Source: Chloroflexota bacterium
GTDB lineage: Bacteria > Chloroflexota > Ktedonobacteria > Ktedonobacterales > Ktedonobacteraceae
Direction of reading: 5' to 3'
DNA: 25,613 nucleotides
Assembly: GCA_005881495.1 (NCBI GenBank)
Contig: VBHI01000343.1
Coordinates: forward strand, 1 to 25,613
This document shows, one piece after another, positions 1-7,106 of the stretch (position 1 is its first letter; every line of letters starts with the position of its first letter). The position numbers were made by a program, and so were the translations under genes. A model generated the notes under the pieces. The model was not told where the DNA came from. It saw nothing but the letters and a program-made list of their open reading frames with translations, and did no database searches.

Positions 1-2
1 TA

Positions 3-1955
3 GCCCCTGAAGATATCGGCACTCTAGTCAACATGCCACTCTCTTCAAGGACACAGACATCCCCTTCCACTCCAATCATCTGGAATGTCCCCTATCGTCG
101 GAACCCGTTCTTCACCGGACGCGAAGACGTCTTGCAACAGCTTCATGAATACTTCGCTCAGGCAACAACCGCCGCCCTCACACAACCACCCGCCATCACC
201 GGTTTAGGCGGCATTGGCAAAACCCAGGTTGCTGTCGAATATGCCTATCGCTACAAAGAGGCGTACCACTCCGTCCTCTGGGTCAATGCCACTTCTCGTG
301 AAACCTTGATCGAAGGCTTTGTCACCATCGCCAGGTTGTTATCACTCCCAGCCAAAGATGAACAAGATCAATCAATCATCGTTGTAGCCGTCCAGCAATG
401 GCTCGCCACTCATAGCAACTGGCTGCTCATCCTGGACAACGCCGATGATTCACAGCTGGTTACGGAGTTCTTACCGACAGGAAACACTGGGCATCTCCTG
501 CTGACCACACGTGAACAGGCCTGGGGAGTCATCGCCCGCAACTTTATCGTCAAAAAGATGGACGAAACCGAGGGAATACTCTTCCTATTACGGCGTGCCA
601 ACGTCCTCAAATCCCCTCTTGCCCCACTCTCTGAGGCAAGCAGTGCCGAGCAGACCACAGCCGCAGCGATTGTGAAAGAAATGGATGGTCTCCCTTTAGC
701 CCTCGATCAGGCAGGAGCCTACATTGAGGAAACACCCAGCACGCTCGATGCCTATTTGAAGGCCTATCAACGCCGGCAAACGGAACTCTTGCACGAACGA
801 GGAAAAGATCAGCAGTATCAACATAAATCGGTGGCCACCACCTGGTCGCTGAACTTTGAGCAGGTTGAGCAACTCAATCCAACAGCCGCTGATTTGCTGC
901 GGTTTCTGGCCTTCCTTGCCCCGGATGCCATCCCGGAAGAGATGATTGTCGCAGGGGCAAGCGAACTTGGCCCACAATTCCAAGCTCTTGTAACGGATGA
1001 AACGCTCTTAGACCAACCCATAAAAGTTCTTAGTCGTTTCTCGTTCGTCCAACGCGACACGGATAAGCACCTGCTCTTCATCCATCGTCTGGTACAAGCC
1101 GTTCTCAGAGCGAATATGACCCGCGAGACACAACGCAAGTGGGCAGAACGAACCGTACGAGCCGTCAATCTGGCCTATCCTGATGTGAGCAATGTCAACC
1201 TTTGGGCGCAATGCGAACGCGTGCTACCCCATGCCCTTACTTGTGCTAAACTCATCGAAGACTATACACTTGCATTGCCGGAAGCAGCTCGCCTTCTCAA
1301 ACAAACAGGATATTACCTGATCGACCACGCTCAGTATGAGCAAGCCAAACCCCTCTATGAACGCGCCTTGGCTATCCGCGGGCAGGTGCTTGGCCCCAAC
1401 CATCCTGATACTGCCCAAAGCCTCAACAATCTGGCATTCCTCTACTACTACCAGGGCGACTATGAGCAAGCCAAACTCCTCTACGAACGCGCCTTAGCTA
1501 TCCGCGAGCAAGTGCTCGGCCCCAACCATCCTACTACCGCTAGCAGTCTCAACAACCTGGCACTGCTCTACAACAGCCAGGGAGACTATGAACGCGCCTT
1601 AGTCATCCGCGAGCAAGTGCTTGGCCTCAATCATCCCGATACCGCCAGCAGCCTCAACAACCTGGCACACCTCTACGAGAGCCAGGGCGACTATGAGCAA
1701 GCCAAACCCCTCTATGAACGCGCCTTAGCTATCCGCGAGCAAGTGCTTGGCCCCAACCATCCGAATACCGCTAGCAGCCTCAACAACCTGGCAGCATTCT
1801 ACAAAAGCCAGGGCGACTATGAGCAAGCAAAGCCCCTCTATGAACATGCTTTAGCTATCATAGAAAAAACCTTTGGTTCCAATCATCCTAACACAAAGAT
1901 TGTTCGAGAAAACCTTGCGACACTGCTTGTGGATATGAAGAAAACGAAGAAATGA
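3..1955 (+). CDS. NB-ARC ATPase with C-terminal TPR repeats (5' end probably outside window)
   Basis: A STAND-class NTPase followed by tetratricopeptide repeats, the architecture of NLR-like signalling or regulatory switches. Counting from the ATG at 33, the P-loop GLGGIGKT lies near residues 56-64, a Walker B-like LLILDNADD near 131-139 and the GLPLAL motif near 219-224. From about residue 430 there are five TPR units of the GDYEQAKPLYERALAI type. The reading frame is open from the ATG at 33 to the left edge and no ribosome binding site precedes that ATG. The Ser/Thr/Pro-rich stretch after it looks like a linker, so I infer an N-terminal domain (for example HTH or TIR) lies upstream; the alternative is a 640-residue protein starting at 33. 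The third TPR unit lacks seven residues. The ligand and effector are unknown, and no partner effector gene is visible nearby. Confidence 0.85.
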   Translation, partial: APEDIGTLVNMPLSSRTQTSPSTPIIWNVPYRRNPFFTGREDVLQQLHEYFAQATTAALTQPPAITGLGGIGKTQVAVEYAYRYKEAYHSVLWVNATSRETLIEGFVTIARLLSLPAKDEQDQSIIVVAVQQWLATHSNWLLILDNADDSQLVTEFLPTGNTGHLLLTTREQAWGVIARNFIVKKMDETEGILFLLRRANVLKSPLAPLSEASSAEQTTAAAIVKEMDGLPLALDQAGAYIEETPSTLDAYLKAYQRRQTELLHERGKDQQYQHKSVATTWSLNFEQVEQLNPTAADLLRFLAFLAPDAIPEEMIVAGASELGPQFQALVTDETLLDQPIKVLSRFSFVQRDTDKHLLFIHRLVQAVLRANMTRETQRKWAERTVRAVNLAYPDVSNVNLWAQCERVLPHALTCAKLIEDYTLALPEAARLLKQTGYYLIDHAQYEQAKPLYERALAIRGQVLGPNHPDTAQSLNNLAFLYYYQGDYEQAKLLYERALAIREQVLGPNHPTTASSLNNLALLYNSQGDYERALVIREQVLGLNHPDTASSLNNLAHLYESQGDYEQAKPLYERALAIREQVLGPNHPNTASSLNNLAAFYKSQGDYEQAKPLYEHALAIIEKTFGSNHPNTKIVRENLATLLVDMKKTKK

Positions 1956-1976
1956 TGCCAAGAACGCTCATGGAAT

Positions 1977-2361
1977 TGTCATTTAAAGTAATTCCTGGCG
2001 CGTTTGTATCATAAAACTTGCCCATATTGGCTTGAGAGGCGCTTTCAGCAGATTGGCTTCTCTCATAAAATGACGTGACATTTTGTCTCATCTAATCAGC
2101 CCTTGCCAGATACGATAAAACGAGCAAGGTTTCTCGTATAAAATGGCGCATGTCTCTTGGAAACCGCTTCTGGAGCTGCATGATTTTATGCAAGCATAAC
2201 TTGGCGCAAAGCTGAAAAGTGAGACACTGGAAGGCGAAGCAAGCCTCCAGAACTAAAGTGTTGATGCCACGCCAGATTATGAGAGAAAGCTCATCCTCTA
2301 AACGCGCTTGGCAGCGTGGCAAGTTTTCTGAGAAACAGCCAATTTTTTAGGATAAATGACA
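1977..2361. mobile_element. MITE-like element, copy A (385 bp)
   Basis: The ends are perfect inverted repeats, TGTCATTTA at 1977-1985 and TAAATGACA at 2353-2361. Similarity between the two arms continues imperfectly inward for about 100 bp: both arms carry AAAACTTGCC-like and TTCTCTCATAA-like blocks at matching places. No convincing ORF or transposase lies inside. The right arm (2262-2361) matches 4384-4483 of copy B at roughly 85% by eye. A non-autonomous fold-back or miniature transposon fits best; a large structured intergenic repeat is the alternative. I see no clear target duplication. Confidence 0.65.
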
Positions 2362-2417
2362 CGTCCGTGGGCATACCGTCCTCCGGTGATGTGTGCTGTG
2401 CAATCCACATCCTAGAG

Positions 2418-2548
2418 CTGACTGTTACCGGTATCTCAGGGAAAGCGGTTCCTGCTGCGTGATATGACATCGGCGACGTTCAGGAGTATACTTCCTCGCC
2501 AAGCAGTCATGAGCCTGGTGGAGGAGCCAATGACAAACCGAGTTGATG
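2418..2548. repeat. Rearranged partial copy of the SDR leader region
   Basis: Bases 2418-2471 match 3377-3430 in the same orientation at 48 of 54 positions. Bases 2517-2548 match the reverse complement of 3427-3458 at 30 of 32 positions. At the SDR promoter side these two blocks are contiguous; here they are separated and point in opposite directions. The second block still holds a ribosome binding site and an ATG at 2530, but the frame stops after 8 codons. This is best explained as a duplicated and partly inverted copy of the leader downstream of the gene. Confidence 0.7.
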
Positions 2549-2581
2549 TCGGCTGAACCGTGCCTCGGTGTCCTGTTCCTT

Positions 2582-3355
2582 TTACCAGCAGACGAAGCCG
2601 CCATCTACCAGGAGATTGACACCGGTACAGAACGCAGATGCCTGACTGGCGAGAAAGACTGCGGGGCCAATCATCTCGTCGACTGTGGCGATCCGCCCCA
2701 GAGGTGTATCGGCAGCAAATGCTTTGAGTTGCTCGGCCACTTCTGGACGCTGGTTCATCGGCGTGAGGGTATACCCAGGACTGATGCTATTCACCCGAAT
2801 CCCGCGGTCACTCCATTCCATCGCGAGACTTTTCGAGAGATGGATCACCGCAGCTTTCGAGCTATTGTAATGCGCCTGGGTTAGGCCGCGATTGACAATG
2901 ACCCCAGACATCGATGCAATGTTGATGATCGAGCCGCGTTTGCGCGGGAGCATCACGTGAGCTTCGGCTTGGCAGGACAAAAAGACCCCCGTCAGATTAA
3001 TATCCATCATCCGCTGCCACTGGTCGAGCGGCATAGCTTCTGCGGGCGTCGCGTTGGCGATGCCCGCGCAGTTAATCGCGACATCCAATGACCCGAGTTC
3101 CGTCACGCTTGTGGCGATAGCGCTGTGGAGATCGGCCGCACTCGTCACATCGCCAGTCAGTCGTACTGCGTGCCGTCCCAATCCTTGAATGTGGTTGACC
3201 GTGGCAGGTAATCCAGCACTCGCCGACACATCGAAACACGCGACGTTTGCGCCAGCCTGCGCCAGCCCGATCGCTATGCCCTGACCAATGCCGCTACCCG
3301 CGCCAGTGACGAACGCATTTTGACCATCCAAGCGAAACCACTCCATACTGAACAT
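2582..3355 (-). CDS. SDR-family NAD(P)-dependent dehydrogenase
   Basis: A 257-residue classical short-chain dehydrogenase/reductase, the usual length for the family. It shows the Rossmann motif TGAGSGIG at residues 17-24, an Asp at 42 after beta-2 (favouring NAD over NADP), NCAG at 95-98, and the catalytic set Asn120, Ser148/Ser150, Tyr163 and Lys167 (YNSSK). The C-terminus LLVDGGFVCW is typical of the family. The start is supported by AGGAGG about 8 nt upstream. The substrate cannot be read from the sequence; polyol or sugar-alcohol dehydrogenases (threitol or gluconate type) are plausible relatives. The gene stands alone, preceded by a short leader ORF on the same strand and flanked by repeats, so its location looks acquired or rearranged. 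Confidence 0.9.
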   Translation of the reverse strand: MFSMEWFRLDGQNAFVTGAGSGIGQGIAIGLAQAGANVACFDVSASAGLPATVNHIQGLGRHAVRLTGDVTSAADLHSAIATSVTELGSLDVAINCAGIANATPAEAMPLDQWQRMMDINLTGVFLSCQAEAHVMLPRKRGSIINIASMSGVIVNRGLTQAHYNSSKAAVIHLSKSLAMEWSDRGIRVNSISPGYTLTPMNQRPEVAEQLKAFAADTPLGRIATVDEMIGPAVFLASQASAFCTGVNLLVDGGFVCW

Positions 3356-3376
3356 CCCATGTCCTCCTATCCCGGT

Positions 3377-3445
3377 CTAACTGATACCGGTATCTCGGTG
3401 AAAGCGGTTCCTGTTGCGTGATATGCCATCAACTTGGTCTGTCAT
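3377..3445 (-). CDS. Possible 22-residue leader peptide upstream of the SDR gene
   Basis: On the minus strand an ATG at 3445 is preceded by GGAGGAG (3455-3449) at a usable distance. It opens a 22-codon frame ending in TAG at 3377, about 20 nt before the SDR start. The peptide is rich in Arg, Asn and Asp and has no membrane segment or obvious attenuation run. It may be a translated leader or only the 5' remnant of a gene. A decayed, split copy lies at 2418-2548, where the frame is broken, which argues against strong selection on the peptide. Confidence 0.35.
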   Translation of the reverse strand: MTDQVDGISRNRNRFHRDTGIS

Positions 3446-3458
3446 TGGCTCCTCCACC

Positions 3459-3899
3459 GATACGCTAAAAGCGATCGTTGGGAATTGTATCAATGGCGAT
3501 GGCTGATGTCACATGCCGCAGCACAATCACGTCTAGAGAAGATAGCGGTATCAGTTAGCGTCCTAGAGGACGGTTGTGCTTTTCGCAAATGTAGTCCGCC
3601 GCCGAGTCAACTAGCACCATTGGTTACTATCATGTACGAACCTAATAAAGGCTTGTAGTTATTGAAATCCATTGTTTAATTTCACCAACAGTGCAGTAAT
3701 TCTTAGCTTGCACCTCCGTTAAAATCGGGACGATACCCAAGATACAAGCATCAACTGGATAAAAGATAAGCCTCGTGGTTGTTTAGACCCCTTTGTTTAA
3801 TTTTACCCAATGATGCAAGCATATCAAGAAACGAAGAAAGCACTTGAGGGAATATTGGAAATAGTAGAACCCAACCGCATCAACTAGATAGTACAGAAC
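3459..3899. other. Intergenic stretch without recognisable gene
   Basis: About 440 bp with relatively low GC. I see no convincing coding frame: the only open frame of any length (to 3658, plus strand) lacks a ribosome binding site and resembles nothing I know. A short motif recurs imperfectly at about 3671 and 3791 (TTTGTTTAATTT-like), which I regard as weak. Confidence 0.4.
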
Positions 3900-4283
3900 T
3901 TACTCCTCGACTGGTTTTATAAGCTCAGGATAATCATTGCGGGGATTTCTGGCAGCGTCCCCTACCTGCCATTCCTCCATGTCTTCAGCAGCGTAGGGTT
4001 TTAATAATGGCAGCAATTGTTCCGGTTCTGTCATATCCGGATTGAGCCATACTGCTTCATCTTCTTTTTTCACAATCACCGGCAGACGTTCATGGTACTT
4101 CCCGACGAGCTCATTGGGTGTTGTGGTTATGATGGTATAGCTGTGTATTTCCTTTCCCGTCTTCTTGTCCACCCACACGTCAGAGAGGCCAGCCATCGCA
4201 AAAAGCTTTTGCTCCTTAAGCTGAAAATAATGCCAGGTAAACGGAGGACTTGCTTTGTTGACTTTATCCGGCTCATAAAATTG
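3900..4283 (-). pseudogene. SRAP (SOS response-associated peptidase, YedK/HMCES) 3' fragment
   Basis: The minus-strand frame from 4283 to the TAA at 3900 encodes the C-terminal part of an SRAP protein, the family that crosslinks to abasic sites in single-stranded DNA. Recognisable features are FYEPDK (the family's GFYEW region), LFAMAGLSDVW, HSYTIITTTPNELV and the active-site region HERLPVIV with its conserved His. Everything upstream is missing, including the N-terminal MCGR with the catalytic Cys2, so the product cannot perform the family chemistry. The frame hits TGA at 4286-4284, inside the terminal repeat of the MITE-like element that starts at 4282. An ATG at 4196 could still start a 98-residue polypeptide. 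Truncation at the element boundary is direct observation; insertion plus loss of the 5' half is inference. Confidence 0.8.
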
Positions 4284-4483
4284 TCATTGCTCAGGTAACC
4301 TGGCGCTTCTCCTGCATATCTTGGCGTGGGGCAAAAAAGAGAGCCAAAATAGATGAGGCTCACAGTGCCTCGAAACAAGAAAATGATGTCACGCCAAGTT
4401 ATGCGAGAAAGCTGATCCTCTAAAAGCGCTTGGCTGTGTGGCAAGTTATCTGAGAAACGGTAATTTTTATCTGATAAATGACA
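4282..4483. mobile_element. MITE-like element, copy B (202 bp)
   Basis: Starts TGTCATT at 4282 and ends TAAATGACA at 4475-4483, the same ends as copy A at 1977-2361. The right arm, 4384-4483, aligns with 2262-2361 of copy A at about 85% by eye. The left arm is shortened but keeps the CTGGCGC and CTTGGCG-like blocks. It has no coding capacity. It abuts the broken SRAP frame, which dates its arrival or a later deletion to after that gene existed. Confidence 0.65.
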
Positions 4484-4991
4484 GGAATACCATTCTCCAA
4501 GAGTCTTTTGTGGCTCAACACGTCTGTACAGCAATTCGTACAGCAACGCCGACGATAGATACCACTCTTTGGCGATACACAGCGAACAATACAGCCAGGA
4601 AATAAGCTCGTGGAGAACACCGGCGAACACCAGCGAACAAGCCCAGGCCGCATCCCTTATTCGACACTACACCTCTAATAGCTTGCCATACGAACTCAAA
4701 AGACTCTACACCTACCTTAAGCACAACAACTCATGACAGCAAAACTGACAGCAAAACCCACGATTTTGTGCGGTTTTTAGCGAACACCAGCGAACAACCA
4801 GTTCACTCTGATAGAGCACTAGAGCCAATCCAACAAGGCCCAAACAGCCACAAAAAAAGCCAAGGCCGAGAACACCCCTCTGCCTTGTCTTTACATTCAG
4901 TTTTGTGGTGACACAATGTCTTTAGCGGAGTTTGGGCGCCTGCAAGGGGAACCCACCCTATCACGACGACATCAAGAGCAGCACACAGGGG
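4484..4991. other. Gene-poor stretch with GCGAACA repeats
   Basis: About 500 bp with no gene I can support. It contains the repeats listed separately. A plus-strand frame runs from the element edge at about 4484 to a TGA at 4733-4735 with no start codon context, followed by a weak hairpin with a T-run at 4753-4778. It could be a gene remnant, but I do not recognise the sequence. Confidence 0.4.
4623..4797 (+). repeat. Exact 18-bp repeat built from GCGAACA units
   Basis: GCGAACACCAGCGAACAA occurs exactly at 4623-4640 and again at 4780-4797. Each copy contains two GCGAACA units spaced 9 bp apart, and a single GCGAACAA unit lies at 4582-4589. Both 18-bp copies are on the plus strand, 157 bp apart, in non-coding DNA. 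Function is unknown: protein-binding direct repeats or leftovers of a mobile element are possible. Confidence 0.6.
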
Positions 4992-5297
4992 TTAGTTGCG
5001 TGCGACCCGGATTTTGTCATAGCAGGGGTTGCAATAGACGGGACGATCATTCTTGGGCAAGAATGGGACTTGCGTCTCGACACCGCACTCGGCACAAATG
5101 ACTGTGTGCATCTCGCGTGGGGCGCGCTCGCCAGAACGCCCACCCATGGACGCGCTGCGGCGTGCTGCGCGGCAGGATGGACAACGACCAGGCTCATTCA
5201 CCAGACCTTTTTGCTGGTAAAACTCTTGTTCACCGGCAGTGAATACGAAATCGTTTCCGCACTCACGGCACCTGAGGGTTTTGTCTTCGAAGTTCAA
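4992..5297 (-). CDS. Small zinc-ribbon protein (CxxC-x17-CxxC type)
   Basis: A 101-residue basic protein with two four-cysteine metal sites. The first uses Cys10/13 and Cys39/42 (zf-trcl-like ribbon). The second uses Cys68/71 and Cys89/92 with exactly 17 residues between the pairs, matching the CxxC-x17-CxxC domain seen in many Chloroflexota and Patescibacteria proteins. A Gly/Arg/Ser-rich linker joins them. The start is a TTG at 5297 with AAGGAGG about 7 nt upstream on the minus strand; no better ATG exists. Zinc binding is inferred from the cysteine pattern. Nucleic-acid binding is plausible for such basic ribbons but is not shown here. It is transcribed alone, divergently from tgt. Confidence 0.85.
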   Translation of the reverse strand: MNFEDKTLRCRECGNDFVFTAGEQEFYQQKGLVNEPGRCPSCRAARRSASMGGRSGERAPREMHTVICAECGVETQVPFLPKNDRPVYCNPCYDKIRVARN

Positions 5298-5692
5298 CGA
5301 GGGACCTCCTTGTGATATGTTGGTATTCCTTCCATTTCAGGTCCATATCCTTGCAGATGTCACCAGTCGTCGACTCCCTTTACCAGCGAGGGACTGGACG
5401 GATAACCTGACGAGCCATCAATATAGGAATCATGTGCGAGAAGTTTCACAGTTCTGCATTTCTCGCCAGAGTCACCGGACTCTATGATTGCGCCCTACAT
5501 GTGTTGCGAGACTGACCGAGATAATCAAGGATACCGAAAAAAAGCATACATCATACATTTCCGTTTTGCAAGGGTTTTCCCGTCAATTTGCTGTTTCTCT
5601 TACCATCTTCATAATTTTATTACATCTATTCTTTACATTACGCATCGTTTTTGTATGGATAGTGCGTATGCGCTTATGTGCGTATGGTTCGC

Positions 5693-5721
5693 TTGCATAA
5701 CCTGCTTTTCTGTGCTATCTT
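5693..5721 (+). promoter_or_regulatory. Candidate promoter for tgt
   Basis: TTGCAT at 5693-5698 and TATCTT at 5716-5721 are separated by 17 bp. They lie about 190 bp upstream of the tgt start and before the 51-nt palindrome, so the palindrome would be in the transcript. It is a moderate match to the housekeeping consensus. Confidence 0.35.
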
Positions 5722-5782
5722 GCAAGCATCGTTCATTTATATTTGGGTGGACTCGCGACAGGTCGCTCGTCAAAAGAACTGC

Positions 5783-5833
5783 TGTGTGGGATTGGCTGCC
5801 GGTGACTTCGTTACTGGCAGCCAATCCCACACA
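5783..5833. repeat. Near-perfect 51-nt palindrome in the tgt leader
   Basis: The arms TGTGTGGGATTGGCTGCC and its exact reverse complement pair over 18 bp. With G-U pairs the stem continues inward over six more pairs to a TTC loop, giving a 24-bp RNA hairpin. No T-tract follows on the plus strand, so it is not a standard terminator for that direction; on the minus strand a short TTCTTTT follows. It may be an mRNA leader structure, a REP-like unit or a DNA-binding site. Confidence 0.7.
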
Positions 5834-5909
5834 AAGAATAAAGTCTCCAAAACGAAAAGAGTCTCCAACGGAAAGAATCTCTCCGGGTGAATGGCTAAAA
5901 CAAGAATAT

Positions 5910-7094
5910 ATGACAGCATTTTTCTCTTTCGCGATTGACGCGGAATGTCCTGGTACGTGGGCACGGGCGGGCACTATCCACACGCCTCATGGTACTATTC
6001 ACACGCCAATGTTTATGCCGGTAGGCACGCAAGCTACGGTGAAAAGCGTTTCACCGGAGGAATTGCACGCGGCAGGCGCGCAGATCATTCTCTCCAATAC
6101 CTACCACTTGATGTTGCGACCTGGCCCGGAACTGATCGCTGCGTTCGGCGGATTGCACTCTTTTATGCACTGGGACGGGCCAATACTGACCGATAGCGGC
6201 GGCTTTCAGGTCTTTAGCCTTGGACACTTGCGTAAATTGAGCGAAGAAGGGGCCGCCTTCAAGTCGCATCTCGACGGCTCGCCGCACCTGTTGACACCCG
6301 AAAGCGTCATGCGCATCGAGTCCGAGCTGGGCGCGGATATCATCCTGCCGCTGGATATCTGTGCCCCATATCCCTGTACGCCCATTGCCGCGAAGGAGGC
6401 AATGGAGCGTACCCACCGCTGGGCCGTACGCGCGCTGGTTGCCAAAGAAGAGCATCGACCTGAGCAGACGCTTTTTGGCATTGTGCAAGGGGCATTTGAA
6501 GCCGAACTGCGCCGGGAAAGCGCTCACTTTGTGGGAGATTTGCCCTTCCCAGGCCTCTCGATTGGCGGACTATCGGTGGGGGAACCCAAACAGTTGATGT
6601 GGGAGATGTTGTACGAGGTCACCCCGGCTCTGCCGCGTGAGAAGCCGCGCCACTTGCTGGGCGTGGGATCACCGGAAGACTTTGTCGTCGCCGTTGGGCT
6701 GGGCATGGATATGTTCGACTGCGTTCTGCCCACCCGCGTGGCTCGCCATGGCGGACTTTTCACGCCCGGCGGGCGTGTCAACATCAAATCCGCGCGCTTC
6801 CGCACTGAGCATGGTCCTATCGAAGAGGGCTGCGACTGCTTTACTTGCCGCAATTATACTGCCGCCTACGTGCATCACCTGGCACGAGTGGAAGAGCTGC
6901 TCTATTTCCGCCTGGGCACTATCCACAATATACACTTTATGCTGCGCCTGGCCAGCAAGTTGCGCGAGTCCATCATTGCAGGCACCTACCCTGCCTTCCG
7001 CGACGAGTTTATAGCAAGATATAAGCCCTCCTCGGAGAAAGTACGAGAAGAGCAACGCGAAAAATGGAAGGTGGCACGATCACACATTGTATAA
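5910..7094 (+). CDS. tgt: tRNA-guanine(34) transglycosylase
   Basis: Exchanges guanine 34 for preQ1 in the anticodons of Asp, Asn, His and Tyr tRNAs on the way to queuosine. From the ATG at 5910 the protein is 394 residues, a normal length. It shows the N-terminal TPMFMPVGTQATVK, the catalytic TDSGGFQVFSLG near residue 93, GLSIGGLSVGE, GVGSPEDF and MDMFDCVLPTR (nucleophilic Asp region), and the zinc site CDCFTCRNYTAAYVHHL. The frame is open far upstream, but family similarity begins only here. The ribosome binding site is weak. The lipoate/octanoyl transferase gene follows 12 nt downstream, so the two are probably co-transcribed. No other queuosine gene is in view. Confidence 0.95.
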   Translation: MTAFFSFAIDAECPGTWARAGTIHTPHGTIHTPMFMPVGTQATVKSVSPEELHAAGAQIILSNTYHLMLRPGPELIAAFGGLHSFMHWDGPILTDSGGFQVFSLGHLRKLSEEGAAFKSHLDGSPHLLTPESVMRIESELGADIILPLDICAPYPCTPIAAKEAMERTHRWAVRALVAKEEHRPEQTLFGIVQGAFEAELRRESAHFVGDLPFPGLSIGGLSVGEPKQLMWEMLYEVTPALPREKPRHLLGVGSPEDFVVAVGLGMDMFDCVLPTRVARHGGLFTPGGRVNIKSARFRTEHGPIEEGCDCFTCRNYTAAYVHHLARVEELLYFRLGTIHNIHFMLRLASKLRESIIAGTYPAFRDEFIARYKPSSEKVREEQREKWKVARSHIV

Positions 7095-7106
7095 TGGACT
7101 ATAACC

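Larger units (their letters stand above)
5298..5909. other. Long intergenic region upstream of tgt
   Basis: About 610 bp between the divergent zinc-ribbon and tgt genes. It is AT-rich in its middle (5540-5660), carries a plausible tgt promoter and a 51-nt palindrome (both listed separately), and then three imperfect tandem units of a GTCTCCAAAACG type at about 5840-5886. The tgt frame stays open upstream to 5484, but that extension has no family similarity and is treated as non-coding. Confidence 0.5.

Noticed and set aside
2543..2884. 113-residue plus-strand ORF
   Set aside because: Antisense to the well-supported SDR gene.
3434..3658. 74-residue plus-strand ORF in the SDR upstream region
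   Set aside because: No ribosome binding site, no family resemblance, and it overlaps the duplicated leader block.
4127..4630. 167-residue minus-strand ORF overlapping the SRAP remnant
   Set aside because: It is a different frame from the SRAP sequence and passes straight through the MITE-like element; composition is not protein-like.
4484..4735. Plus-strand frame ending at TGA 4733-4735 with a weak hairpin after it
   Set aside because: No start codon or ribosome binding site, no recognisable motif; it could be a gene remnant but cannot be supported.
5484..5909. Long in-frame N-terminal extension of tgt (about 142 residues)
   Set aside because: It crosses the AT-rich intergenic DNA and the 51-nt palindrome and resembles no protein; Tgt similarity starts right after the ATG at 5910.
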